A stretch of DNA of 64,000 nt from Methylophilaceae bacterium (GCA_028823485.1 JAPKBG010000011.1:1-64000); one strand, 5' to 3'. Shown: positions 27,589 through 36,309, counted from the first letter of the stretch. Program-made: numbers and translations. The notes: generated by a model from the sequence alone, not told the origin.

Positions 27589-29184
27589 ATGGTCATGAGA
27601 AACTTAAGCTATGACAACCGCTTTACGAGCGAACTTCCGCAAGACCCCATCACCGACAATCACGCCCGGCAAGTCAACGATGCACTCTGGTCATTTGCGC
27701 AACCGACACCCGTCAAAAACCCACAAATACTGGCCTACAGCCCAGACGTTGCAACAATGCTAGGCCTTACGACAGATGACATGCAGGATCTTGAGCTAGT
27801 TCAAACCTTAGGCGGCAATGCCGTACTCGAAGGCATGACCACCTATGCCACCCGCTACGGTGGTCACCAATTCGGTAATTGGGCAGGTCAGCTCGGTGAT
27901 GGTCGCGCCATTTACTTGGGCGAACTCATGCACGAAGGTAAGCGCTTTGAGCTACAACTCAAAGGCGCAGGCGAAACCCCTTACTCACGTAGCGCTGATG
28001 GTCGCGCTGTATTGCGTTCAAGTCTACGTGAATTCTTATGCTCAGAAGCGATGCATTACTTAGGCGTACCCACCACCCGTGCGCTCAGCTTGGTTTCTAC
28101 AGGTGATTTAGTCAGACGCGATATGTTCTACAACGGCAACCCTGAAATGGAACCCGGCGCCATCGTCTGCCGCGTCGCACCTAGCTTTACCCGCCCCGGC
28201 CACTTTGAACTCATGGCCAGCAAAGGCGAGTCAGAGTTACTCAAACGCTTTATCGGCTTTACCATTGATAGAGACTTTAGCGAATGGCTACCGACAACAG
28301 GCTTAACGCTAGATCAAGACAATCCATCACCAGAACTCATCGAAGCATGGTTTGAAGAAATCTGCGAGCGCACAGCCATATTAATGGCGCACTGGATGCG
28401 TGTTGGATTTGTGCACGGTGTGATGAATACCGACAACCTCTCCATCATTGGCCTCACCATCGATTTTGGCCCTTACGGCTGGATAGACAACTTCGACCCC
28501 AGCTGGACACCGAATACCACCGATGCACAAGGCAAACGCTACTGCTACGGCCGCCAACCTGACATTGGCCGTTGGAATATGGAGCGCCTAGCCGATGCGC
28601 TAGCGACTATCTTGCCAAATACTAAGGGCTTAGCCGATGCAATCGCGCATTTTGATAACACCTACATGAAACACCTAACCCAATCGCTAGCAGGCAAGTT
28701 TGGTTTAGCTGGCTGGCAAGATAGCGACGGCGAAATGGTCAACCGCATCTTCGAACTCATGTCCCGCGCCGAAGTCGATATGACGTTATTTTTCACTAAG
28801 CTAGCGGCATTAGATATCGCAGACCCAAGCATTGCTGTCATTAGCGAAGCCTTCTACACCGAGGAAGGCTTAAAACAGTTTGGCGATGACGTACAGCAAT
28901 GGCTAACCACCTACGCCAAACGCGTACAACAAAGCACGCTATCAGCAGAAGCACGCCTAGATACCATGCGCACCCATAATCCACGCTACGTATTACGCAA
29001 CTACATGGCGCAAGAAGCCATTGATTTATTAACGGAAAAAGGCGACAACTCAAGACTGCTCACCTTGTTGGAACTACTTAAAAACCCTTATACCAAGCAA
29101 GAGGGTATGGAACAGTTTGAACAAAAGCGCCCTGATTGGGCGAGAGAGAAAGCTGGTTGTTCCATGCTGTCCTGCAGCTCATAA
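27589..29184 (+). CDS. selO: protein adenylyltransferase SelO (YdiU)
   Basis: A pseudokinase-fold enzyme that transfers AMP from ATP to protein hydroxyls (AMPylation) and responds to oxidative stress. The nucleotide-binding segments RYGGHQFGNWAGQLGDGRAIYLGE, LQLKGAGETPYSRSADGRAVLRSSLREFLCSEAM, and HGVMNTDNLSIIGLTIDFGPYGWID are the family core. The C-terminus ends CSMLSCSS: two cysteines in the place where some eukaryotic homologues carry selenocysteine. At 531 residues it is at the long end for the family. The start may be ATG 27589 or the ATG two codons later; no clear ribosome binding site is visible. Confidence 0.94.
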   Translation: MVMRNLSYDNRFTSELPQDPITDNHARQVNDALWSFAQPTPVKNPQILAYSPDVATMLGLTTDDMQDLELVQTLGGNAVLEGMTTYATRYGGHQFGNWAGQLGDGRAIYLGELMHEGKRFELQLKGAGETPYSRSADGRAVLRSSLREFLCSEAMHYLGVPTTRALSLVSTGDLVRRDMFYNGNPEMEPGAIVCRVAPSFTRPGHFELMASKGESELLKRFIGFTIDRDFSEWLPTTGLTLDQDNPSPELIEAWFEEICERTAILMAHWMRVGFVHGVMNTDNLSIIGLTIDFGPYGWIDNFDPSWTPNTTDAQGKRYCYGRQPDIGRWNMERLADALATILPNTKGLADAIAHFDNTYMKHLTQSLAGKFGLAGWQDSDGEMVNRIFELMSRAEVDMTLFFTKLAALDIADPSIAVISEAFYTEEGLKQFGDDVQQWLTTYAKRVQQSTLSAEARLDTMRTHNPRYVLRNYMAQEAIDLLTEKGDNSRLLTLLELLKNPYTKQEGMEQFEQKRPDWAREKAGCSMLSCSS

Positions 29185-29208
29185 AGCTGATGTAGCCGTA
29201 AGTTAAGC

Positions 29209-29241
29209 ACTACGTAAAATCATTAGGTCATTTTACGTAGT
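29209..29241. terminator. strong hairpin between selO and pqqA
   Basis: A perfect 12-bp stem (ACTACGTAAAAT against ATTTTACGTAGT) with a 9-base loop lies 25 bases after selO and 110 before pqqA. It lacks a downstream T run, so it is either a weak terminator or an mRNA processing/stability or protein-binding element for pqqA. Confidence 0.6.
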
Positions 29242-29350
29242 CTCCCCATATCATGATTTATTCGTGAGCGTATAGTTAGAAGCATACAAACACATCAGCA
29301 ACGATCGTGTTTGAACTTAAAACTTAATATTTAATTCATGGAGAACTACT

Positions 29351-29422
29351 ATGTGGACAACACCAGCAGCTACTGAAATGCGTTTCGGCTTTGAAGTTAC
29401 AATGTACGTAATGAACAAATAA
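29351..29422 (+). CDS. pqqA: PQQ precursor peptide PqqA
   Basis: A 23-residue peptide beginning MWTTPAATEMRFGFEV and ending TMYVMNK. It carries the conserved Glu15-x-x-x-Tyr19 (EVTMY) whose side chains are cross-linked by the radical SAM enzyme PqqE to build pyrroloquinoline quinone, cofactor of methanol and other quinoprotein dehydrogenases. GGAGAA precedes the ATG by about six bases. A rho-independent terminator follows 15 bases after the stop, so this is a monocistronic precursor gene; pqqBCDE are not in the window. Separate, strongly expressed pqqA genes are known in methylotrophs because the peptide is consumed stoichiometrically. Confidence 0.95.
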   Translation: MWTTPAATEMRFGFEVTMYVMNK

Positions 29423-29436
29423 GCCTTACCGCTTAT

Positions 29437-29465
29437 AAAAAACCCAGCCTAGGCTGGGTTTTTTA
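29437..29465 (+). terminator. intrinsic terminator after pqqA
   Basis: A self-complementary AACCCAGC-CTAG-GCTGGGTT stem-loop is preceded by A residues and followed by a T-rich run through 29465, a strong rho-independent terminator that closes the pqqA transcript. Confidence 0.9.
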
Positions 29466-29519
29466 TTGTCTGTTACAGTTGCAGCGTTAACTAACCAACC
29501 GAACGTCCTGTTACTTGCT

Positions 29520-29566
29520 TACTCGTACCAAGCGACTTTCTAATCCTAAGACTACTCGTACCAAGC
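29520..29566. repeat. short direct duplication of the yggL 3' end
   Basis: TACTCGTACCAAGCG occurs at 29520-29534 and again at 29552-29566. The second copy is the end of yggL (Ala-Trp-Tyr-Glu-stop on the minus strand); the first would encode the same ending just downstream of the stop, so it looks like a local duplication scar. Confidence 0.6.
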
Positions 29567-29878
29567 GTCTACTAATTTACCAACTTCAGCATTTTTCAAT
29601 GCTTTATTCGCTTTCAACCAATCACCTACCGCTTTTTGATCTTCTTCAGTAGTAGAGCCATTGTTACTTGTCGTCACAAAGCCGCCGTCAATCCAACCGC
29701 CGATAGCCAATTTACGTGGCTCAATTACTTCTTCGAGCAATGCAATAATCAAATCTTCTTGCGCTTGCATGTCAATTTCTTTGGTTAATTCTGCTGAGAA
29801 TGGGAAGCCGAATTCTTTGAATTCGCCTAGTTTAAGTTTTTTTGATAATCGTGGAGAGCGGTTTTTGCTCATAGTCAT
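29552..29878 (-). CDS. yggL: YggL family 50S-associated protein
   Basis: A 108-residue protein of the YggL (DUF469) family, which associates with the 50S ribosomal subunit. The N-terminal SKNRSPRLSKKLKLGEFKEFGF is basic and characteristic, the central block VIEPRKLAIGGWIDGGFV matches the family, and the C-terminal VGDWLKANKALKNAEVGKLVDAWYE is the usual ending. The start can be ATG 29878 or the Met two codons later. It points toward the pqqA terminator but has no terminator of its own that I can see. Confidence 0.85.
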   Translation of the reverse strand: MTMSKNRSPRLSKKLKLGEFKEFGFPFSAELTKEIDMQAQEDLIIALLEEVIEPRKLAIGGWIDGGFVTTSNNGSTTEEDQKAVGDWLKANKALKNAEVGKLVDAWYE

Positions 29879-30028
29879 ACTCCAATAAGTTAAATCAATA
29901 AGGTTGGATGGGCTGTTGAATATTTAAGCCCATGCAATGATTTTAGTTTAGCGTCAGACGCTATGGAGCGAGAGGATACGCTGAAGCGGCGGAAAACTCA
30001 ATTCAATTCAAAGGTAAAGCGTCAATCA

Positions 30029-30100
30029 GCGTAGCGCATTACGCCGTATAGTAAAGCAGCAACATGCGGCGCAATGCCCTTCAGTTATTGCGCCCTACGC
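30029..30100. repeat. REP-like palindromic element
   Basis: The stretch 29879-30218 has no gene. Inside it, outer arms GCGTAG (30029-30034) and CTACGC (30095-30100) enclose GCGTA/TACGC at 30029-30044 and a perfect 8-bp hairpin GGCGCAAT/ATTGCGCC at 30068-30094. This paired-palindrome layout resembles extragenic REP/BIME elements. Copies elsewhere in the genome cannot be checked from one window. Confidence 0.55.
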
Positions 30101-30231
30101 GAGCTGGATTTCTAAGGTAATAATTACAAACATAACCAATAAAAGACAATGGGTTACAAGTATGCATCAGCAATATTCAAATATTAATATGCGGTCCCAT
30201 GGGTCTCTATATTAACTGTTAGGCTTATATA

Positions 30232-30687
30232 ATGAGAACTGCGCATAGCATTACTGATGCCACATCTATAAAGGCAGGCTATAGGCTTATATGTTCGTTA
30301 TTTGCTGCTTATGATTTCCCCGTTTTCCGTCGGGACGATGATCCAGATCCACTGGATGTTTTCTTGCAATATTCCGATGAAGAAATATCTGAGAATTTAA
30401 TTACATTAGCTGCTATAGCTAGGGCTTGTGATGACGAGTTAGGAACCTTAAAAAATATTGAACGTAACTTTTCAAATGGTGTTGGCAAACCATCTCCAGA
30501 GGGAGAAAAAAGTAAAGCGCTCACCATCAGAGAAGCGTGCAATAAAATAATCCATGCAAAAGTGGTGGAATATGATTTAGCTTCGTCAGAAGAAAACCCA
30601 ATATGGAATCAATGGTTCAATGCCCAAGGGTATGAGGTTAAGAATCAATATAAAACGCCTGCCTTAAAATTGGAGGGTACTAATTAA
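30232..30687 (+). CDS. integron cassette protein of unknown function
   Basis: I do not recognise this 151-residue protein. It has no signal peptide or membrane helix, is acidic in the first half (FRRDDDPDPLDVF), and has a helical second half with LTIREACNKIIHAKVVEYDL, a block reminiscent of conserved hypothetical proteins of cassettes and phages. The ATG lies only 8 bases after GTTAGGC with no clear Shine-Dalgarno sequence, as is usual for cassette genes. Expression would rely on a promoter outside the cassette or on read-through. Cassette context suggests an accessory, possibly defensive or stress role, but nothing in the sequence proves it. Confidence 0.7.
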   Translation: MRTAHSITDATSIKAGYRLICSLFAAYDFPVFRRDDDPDPLDVFLQYSDEEISENLITLAAIARACDDELGTLKNIERNFSNGVGKPSPEGEKSKALTIREACNKIIHAKVVEYDLASSEENPIWNQWFNAQGYEVKNQYKTPALKLEGTN

Positions 30688-30770
30688 AATGGGGAAACTG
30701 GGTTGCTAGAGTTGAGCTGGTACCTTTTATATTTGCCACATCAATGTGGGATATGTCGAAGTGGAAACTG

Positions 30771-30822
30771 GCCTAACCCATCATTCAAGCGGGACTCCTA
30801 ACGGAGCACCTTAATTTAAACG
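30771..30822 (+). other. attC recombination site of the cassette
   Basis: R'' box GCCTAAC (30771-30777); L'' ATTCAAG (30783-30789) pairs with L' CTTAAT (30810-30815) if one C is left extrahelical, the recognised strand-selection feature of attC sites; a central CTCC-TAAC-GGAG hairpin lies between them; R' is completed only when the end is joined to TTAGGC. The reconstituted site would be 58 nt, at the short end of known attC lengths. Confidence 0.75.
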
Positions 30823-30839
30823 TTACTGTCTGTTAAAGC

Positions 30840-30876
30840 AAAAAGGCTAGCCTATAAGTAGAGCTGGCCTTTTTTA
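30840..30876 (+). terminator. intrinsic terminator downstream of the cassette
   Basis: AAAAGGCTAGC pairs with GCTGGCCTTTT (one G-T wobble) around an 11-base loop and runs into T6. Lying outside the cassette, it probably ended the transcription unit that the cassette interrupted. Confidence 0.75.
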
Positions 30877-30974
30877 CACCATGTTTATGTAACACGGCAT
30901 CTATAAATACAAAGTTTAAATAGAACTATAATGCTCTCTACTTATTTAAGCAAAATTCCCTGTAAAATACACTT

Positions 30975-31991
30975 ATGGATCACCGTATACCCGTCACCCT
31001 CCTCACTGGCTTTCTAGGCTCAGGCAAAACCACTTTACTCAATAAGCTGCTTTCACACGCAGGTATGAAAGATACGGCGGTGATTATTAATGAACTGGGC
31101 GAAGAAGGCTTAGACCATATATTGGCGCAGAATGTGGATAGTAGTTATGTGGCTGATAATGCGGTGTTATTACAGAATGGGTGCTTGTGTTGCACCTTGA
31201 GTAATGAGCTGGCGGATACCATGCGCGATTTGTATTTTAAGCGTTCGATGGAGGCGATTCCGCAATTTAGCCGCTTGGTGATTGAGACGACTGGGATGGC
31301 TGATCCGGGGCCAATTATGTCAAACTTAATGAATGAACCTGTGATTGAGTCTGTTTTCCGTTTGGATGCGGTGATTGTGACCATCGATGCCATGTATGGT
31401 GAGCAGCAATTACTGGAGCATGAAGAGGCGCGCAAACAGGCGGCGGTGGCAGATGTGTTGTTAGTAACCAAAACCGATATAGCTGCAGCTGAGCAAACCA
31501 GTGTATTAAAAGAGAAGTTGATTCAACTCAACCCCGGTGCAACACAGCACAACGTATTGGATGGTGAGATTGAGCCTAATTTTATTGTGGATGTAGGTTT
31601 GTTTGACCCTTCAGGCAAACGCGCTGAGCCTGAGCGTTGGTTACGTGCACCATTAAAGCCTACAAGTAATTTAGGCGGAAAATTACCTATCGCGCATCAA
31701 AGTGAAATTAGTAGCTTTACCGTGACCTTGCCAACGGGAATCTCATGGAAAAGCTTTAAACCTGTGCTGCTCAAGCTATGCCAAACGCATGGTGAGCAGT
31801 TATTACGCTTAAAAGGCATCTTACACACCGATGACCAACCGCACCCTTTAGCGATTCACGCCGTACATTTCACACCATACCCTGCGACCTTATTGGTTGA
31901 TTGGAAAGAAGAACAGCCGATGAGTCGTGTGGTGTGTATTGGTAAAGGTTTGGATGAGGGTGCGATTCGGAAACTGTTAACGCAGTTCTAG
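30975..31991 (+). CDS. CobW/COG0523 family metal-handling GTPase
   Basis: A 338-residue G3E-type P-loop GTPase. Walker A GFLGSGKTTLLNKLL is at the N-terminus, followed by the metal-binding NGCLCCTLSNEL, ETTGMADPGP and the specificity motif TKTD. The C-terminal CobW_C domain begins near residue 238 and ends VVCIGKGLDEGAIRKLL. COG0523 members insert or traffic zinc, cobalt or other metals to client enzymes. No Zur-like palindrome is obvious upstream; a TATAAT box at 30927-30932 could be its -10 element, though the -35 is poor. The client protein is unknown. Confidence 0.9.
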   Translation: MDHRIPVTLLTGFLGSGKTTLLNKLLSHAGMKDTAVIINELGEEGLDHILAQNVDSSYVADNAVLLQNGCLCCTLSNELADTMRDLYFKRSMEAIPQFSRLVIETTGMADPGPIMSNLMNEPVIESVFRLDAVIVTIDAMYGEQQLLEHEEARKQAAVADVLLVTKTDIAAAEQTSVLKEKLIQLNPGATQHNVLDGEIEPNFIVDVGLFDPSGKRAEPERWLRAPLKPTSNLGGKLPIAHQSEISSFTVTLPTGISWKSFKPVLLKLCQTHGEQLLRLKGILHTDDQPHPLAIHAVHFTPYPATLLVDWKEEQPMSRVVCIGKGLDEGAIRKLLTQF

Positions 31992-32145
31992 GCTTCTCGA
32001 ACTACTAATTACCATCAGTCCTATTCTGACGAGTGCATAGCGACTTGAAGGCAAGGCAAAAGTGAATGAAAAACCGGAGCTTATGTTTGATAAGTGAGCA
32101 TTTTGAATTCGCTTTTAACACCGCATTTATAATGCTAAACATTTG

Positions 32146-35100
32146 TCAGGTTAGGTTAGACCAGATTTTGTCTAGTCTTTTTGTAGAAACGGGGAATGGT
32201 GTTTTCAATTCCTGCGCAAATAACGACACTCTTAGCTCTTCCAATAGCCAACGGAAATCCTGCAATTCTGGTGAGATGTTATCAACCTTACGTTGTTTCT
32301 CTATCTCTGTTTGCCATTTTTGCCATAGCAAACTAATGCTCGCAGCATGTTTACCATCTCTATCAGGGTTGCTTGGTTGTTTTTCGATTCTTAAGCATAG
32401 GCCTTTTAAGTAACGCGGCAGGTGTTGCAATTGATCCCACGGCGTTTGGCTAAAGCAGTTTTTATATAGCAGCTGTTGGACTTGGCTTTCGACATCTTTG
32501 GTCAGTCTATTGGCTCTGGCTGGCATCTTGGCTTGTTTATCGGCCAGTGCAAAATACTCAATCCCAATAATGCCGATGGTGCGGAATAGCGCGTCTTTGA
32601 CGGCTGGTAAGCGTGTTCTGGCACGTTGTTTCAGGGCCATGAACTCATCGGTTGAGCGCGGCAAATCATCTTCTCCCACAAAAGCACGATCAGCCAGTGT
32701 GGTGATTAAGTCTTCTTTTAAGTCTTCTGGTGAGATGATATTACGCAATTGCAGCGCGTATTGATTAAAGTTGGGTAAGGCTTTTTGTAGTTGCTTCATT
32801 TGCTCTTTTAGCTCAAAACGCATTAAGCGACACACGCCTGCGCGGTGCGACAGGTAAGCGGCTTGCTCAGTATCGAACAGCTTAATGGAAACATTTTCAA
32901 CCTCATCCACTAAGGCAGGGTAACCCGTGAGCTGATGGCCTTCTTTACTAAAGGTGAGCGTGGCGGGAATGTCGCCAAAGTCCCATTGTTTAATACCTGA
33001 TTTCTCAATGTTATTGGTCGTGCCACTTCTAAACGTGAGTTGCGCGGCATTACCAAGCTGATTTTTCAAGGCATGCCAATCACGCCCCATACCTAGCTCG
33101 CGCTGCTTTTCATCAATCACACTAAAGTTCATGAAGAAATGCTCTGGCAACTTATCAATCATAAAGTCATCAGCGCCCAGCTTGAGGCTGGTTTGTTGCT
33201 CAATATAATTGACCAGTGTAAGTAATATCGGTCGTGCGCCTATTTTGGCTTGCTCTAAGAAGCCTGTCACAAAATCTGGTACGGGTACGCAGACACGGCG
33301 GAAGGTTTTCGGCAGGATTTTAATGAGCGCAGTGACCTTCTCGCGCAACATGCCCGGCACTAGCCATTCGGCACGTGTGGCATCTAATGGGTTGAGCAAC
33401 GCCAATGGAATCGTTGCGGTGACGCCATCTAAGACATGACCCGGTTCAAAGCGGTATTTGAGCTGAATGGTCGCGCCATCCATTTCCATGGTTTCTGGAA
33501 ACTGGCTTTCAGTCACACTTTCTGCTTCGTGGCGCATTAAATCGTCTTTGGTTAAGAACAGCAGCTTAGGCTTTTCTTTTTCCGCTTCTTTGCGCCATGC
33601 TTCAAAGCCAATCCCATTCACGATGTCTTGCGGTACGATTTTGTCGTAAAAAGCCACTAAAGCATGCTCATCGACCAGTACATCCTGCCTTCTGGCCTTA
33701 TGCTCCAACTCTTCAATTTCGGCGATAATGCGCTTATTGGCATTCAAAAATGGTGCTTTTGTTTCCAACTCCATATTTGCCAAGGCTTCACGGATGAATA
33801 TTTCATGTGAAATTTCGACATTAATCGGCCCATAATGCACACGGCGTTTTGGCACCACGGTTAAGCCATATAAGCTCACGCGCTCCCAAGCCGTGACTTG
33901 CGCTTTTTTCCTATCCCAACGCGGATCAGTGTAAGTGCTATTGGTTAGATTACGCGCCAGTGGTTCTATCCAGTCGGGTTCTATCTTCGCCACGCAACGG
34001 GCATAGAGTTTAGAAGTGTCGACTAGCTCTGCCGCCATGATCCACTTTGGTCGCGATTTTTTTAAGCAAGAACCCGGCGTGACATGGAAACGAATGCTAC
34101 GCGCACCTGAGTACGCATCGTTATCGCCATCTTTAAAACCGATATTACCGAGCAAGCCAGCGAGTAAAGCGCGATGCACTTGCTCATAAGTCGCTTCTTT
34201 TTGGCTGTTGAGGATATCCTCTGCTTTTCCACCTTTGGTATTGGCCGCTTTTGACTGCTCACCCCTACCCTTGCCACGACTCGCATTCCCTTTAGCATTG
34301 CCTGGCACCAGCATGCCTAACTCTTCAACAATCTCGCGCAACTGACGATACAGCTCTCGCCACTCTCGCAAGCGCATCGCAGACAAGAAGTTAGCATGGC
34401 ATTGATTGAGCAGTTCTTTATTCGATTTTTTATTCTTAAAGGCATCTTCATACCAATCCCAAATTTTCAGGAAACTCATAAAATCTGAGCCTTCGCCAGC
34501 AAACTTAGCATGGGCATTTGTTGCAGCTTCGCGCTTATCCATTGGACGCTCGCGTGGGTCTTGCATACTAATTACACTGGCGATAATCAAGACTTCTTGC
34601 AAACAGCCCTCTTGCTTAGCCGCCAAAATCATTCGCGCCACGCGTGGGTCTAATGGCAGCCTTGATAGCTGCAGGCCAATATCAGTAATTTTACGATTCG
34701 CATCGACTGCATCTAGCTCTTGCAGCTGCAAGTAACCATCGGCAATCAAACGTGAACTTGGCGCTTCCAGGAATGGGAACTGATCAACATCACCTAAACG
34801 TAAAGCCGCCATGCGTAGAATCACGCTAGCGAGTGAGCTGCGGATAATTTCAGGGTCGGTAAATTCTGAACGGTTATTAAAGTCTTCTTCTGAATACAAG
34901 CGCACACAAATACCACTAGAGACACGGCCGCAACGGCCTGAACGCTGTTTAGCGGCGGCTTGCGATATCTTCTCGATTTGCAGCTGCTCGACTTTGGCAC
35001 GTGTGCTGTAACGATTCACCCGTGCCAACCCTGCATCAATCACGTACTTAATTCCCGGTACCGTCAGCGACGTTTCAGCCACATTAGTGGCCAGCACGAT

Positions 35101-36309
35101 ACGGCGTTGGCCTTTAGGCTTGAAGATCTTTTGCTGATCCGCCACACCTAAGCGCGCAAATAGCGGCAACACTTCAATATGCTTTAACTTCGGCGAACGT
35201 CCTTGATGTTTCTTTAAATGGTCAGCAGTGTCGCGTATCTCGCGCTCCCCGGGCAGAAATACCAGAATATCGCCATCGCCTTGACGCAACAAATCATCTG
35301 CTGCATCTAAGATAGCTTCTTCGATTGCTTCTTCCTCATCATCTTCCGCCAGCCAACGCGCTTCAGTTTTACCTTTTTTCTTGATACCGTGCAGGGATTT
35401 AACCGTTGTGTCTTCTTCATCCTCAATATCATCAGGCGCATTTTCATGCGAGATAAAGCCTGCTTTACCCAATGGGCGGTATCGTACTTCTACAGGGAAG
35501 GTTCGTCCGCTGACTTCAATAATCGGCGCATTCACCAGCTGTCCTTTGGCATTTTTACTTTCAAAATGCTTACCGAAGCGTTCGGCATCAATGGTGGCAG
35601 AGGTGACAATGACTTTTAAATCAGGGCGTTTCGGCAACAGCTGCTTGAGGAAGCCCAGCAGGAAGTCAATATTCAAACTACGCTCATGCGCCTCATCAAT
35701 GATGATGGTGTCATAAGCGTTCAAGAAGCGGTCGCCCTGTGTTTCTGCTAGCAAAATACCATCGGTCATGATCTTGATATAGCTAGACTCAGATGACTGC
35801 TCGCTAAAACGGACTTTAAAGCCGACAGTTTCACCCAGTGTTGAATTCAGCTCTTGCGCAATTCTTGTCGCAACAGAACGTGCTGCAATACGGCGTGGCT
35901 GCGTATGACCGATTAAACCTGATACGCCGCGACCTAGCTCTAGGCAGATTTTCGGCAACTGTGTGGTTTTACCAGAGCCTGTTTCACCACAGACAATAAC
36001 GACTTGGTTTTCTTCTATGGCTTTAGCGATTTCATCACGACGTGAAGAAACTGGTAGGTCTAACGGGTATTCTGGTTTAGGTAGCTTTTCTAAGCGTTGC
36101 GCCATCTTTTGCGATGAGCTTTGCACCTTACGCGCAATATCCGTCAGCGTTTTTTCAACTGACTTCTTCTGATTGATTAAATCTCTCGCCTGCTGTAAGC
36201 GTCTGCCTAGCGGAAAGCGGTCAGCCAACATACAAGATTGCAGTTGTTGCTCTAAATTGGAGATTAGTTTTTTGCTGTCACTCACAGCATCAGGTTTTAC
36301 ATCGCTCAT
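32146..36309 (-). CDS. hrpA: ATP-dependent RNA helicase HrpA
   Basis: A 1387-residue DEAH-box (DExH) RNA helicase; HrpA resolves stalled or collided ribosomes and affects mRNA processing. Walker A is CGETGSGKTTQLPK near residue 112, the DEAH box DEAHERSLNIDFLLG follows, then SATIDAERF, the domain-2 block NVAETSLTVPGIKYVIDAG and QRSGRCGRVSSGICVRLYS, the helicase-associated HA2 and OB domains, and the large C-terminal HrpA extension. An acidic insert (DDIEDEEDTT and a DDEEEAIEEA run) interrupts the domain between motifs III and IV. Slightly longer than E. coli HrpA. Single gene; the 154 bases downstream hold no other feature. Confidence 0.96.
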   Translation of the reverse strand: MSDVKPDAVSDSKKLISNLEQQLQSCMLADRFPLGRRLQQARDLINQKKSVEKTLTDIARKVQSSSQKMAQRLEKLPKPEYPLDLPVSSRRDEIAKAIEENQVVIVCGETGSGKTTQLPKICLELGRGVSGLIGHTQPRRIAARSVATRIAQELNSTLGETVGFKVRFSEQSSESSYIKIMTDGILLAETQGDRFLNAYDTIIIDEAHERSLNIDFLLGFLKQLLPKRPDLKVIVTSATIDAERFGKHFESKNAKGQLVNAPIIEVSGRTFPVEVRYRPLGKAGFISHENAPDDIEDEEDTTVKSLHGIKKKGKTEARWLAEDDEEEAIEEAILDAADDLLRQGDGDILVFLPGEREIRDTADHLKKHQGRSPKLKHIEVLPLFARLGVADQQKIFKPKGQRRIVLATNVAETSLTVPGIKYVIDAGLARVNRYSTRAKVEQLQIEKISQAAAKQRSGRCGRVSSGICVRLYSEEDFNNRSEFTDPEIIRSSLASVILRMAALRLGDVDQFPFLEAPSSRLIADGYLQLQELDAVDANRKITDIGLQLSRLPLDPRVARMILAAKQEGCLQEVLIIASVISMQDPRERPMDKREAATNAHAKFAGEGSDFMSFLKIWDWYEDAFKNKKSNKELLNQCHANFLSAMRLREWRELYRQLREIVEELGMLVPGNAKGNASRGKGRGEQSKAANTKGGKAEDILNSQKEATYEQVHRALLAGLLGNIGFKDGDNDAYSGARSIRFHVTPGSCLKKSRPKWIMAAELVDTSKLYARCVAKIEPDWIEPLARNLTNSTYTDPRWDRKKAQVTAWERVSLYGLTVVPKRRVHYGPINVEISHEIFIREALANMELETKAPFLNANKRIIAEIEELEHKARRQDVLVDEHALVAFYDKIVPQDIVNGIGFEAWRKEAEKEKPKLLFLTKDDLMRHEAESVTESQFPETMEMDGATIQLKYRFEPGHVLDGVTATIPLALLNPLDATRAEWLVPGMLREKVTALIKILPKTFRRVCVPVPDFVTGFLEQAKIGARPILLTLVNYIEQQTSLKLGADDFMIDKLPEHFFMNFSVIDEKQRELGMGRDWHALKNQLGNAAQLTFRSGTTNNIEKSGIKQWDFGDIPATLTFSKEGHQLTGYPALVDEVENVSIKLFDTEQAAYLSHRAGVCRLMRFELKEQMKQLQKALPNFNQYALQLRNIISPEDLKEDLITTLADRAFVGEDDLPRSTDEFMALKQRARTRLPAVKDALFRTIGIIGIEYFALADKQAKMPARANRLTKDVESQVQQLLYKNCFSQTPWDQLQHLPRYLKGLCLRIEKQPSNPDRDGKHAASISLLWQKWQTEIEKQRKVDNISPELQDFRWLLEELRVSLFAQELKTPFPVSTKRLDKIWSNLT

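Larger units (their letters stand above)
30219..30822 (+). mobile_element. solitary integron gene cassette
   Basis: The 604-base unit begins with TTAGGC (30219-30224, from GTTAGGC at 30218) immediately before an ORF and ends with an attC-like site whose first box is GCCTAAC (30771-30777) and whose last base is G30822. Joining the end (AAACG) to the beginning (TTAGGC) restores GTTAGGC, the exact complement of GCCTAAC, as in an excised cassette circle. The flanks then close to AACTG|TTACTG, with only the G|TT triplet required for integron recombination, so the cassette seems to have gone into a secondary, non-attC target. No integrase gene lies in the window. Confidence 0.75.

Noticed and set aside
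29130-29184. Selenocysteine in SelO
   Set aside because: The C-terminal residues are encoded by Cys codons (CSMLSCSS) and TAA is the stop; no in-frame TGA.
31992-32145. Possible small gene between the COG0523 GTPase and hrpA
   Set aside because: The only open frame overlaps the end of hrpA on the other strand and has no ribosome binding site.
32066-36172. Several plus-strand open frames opposite hrpA
   Set aside because: Antisense shadows of a well-supported 1387-codon gene, without ribosome binding sites or recognisable domains.
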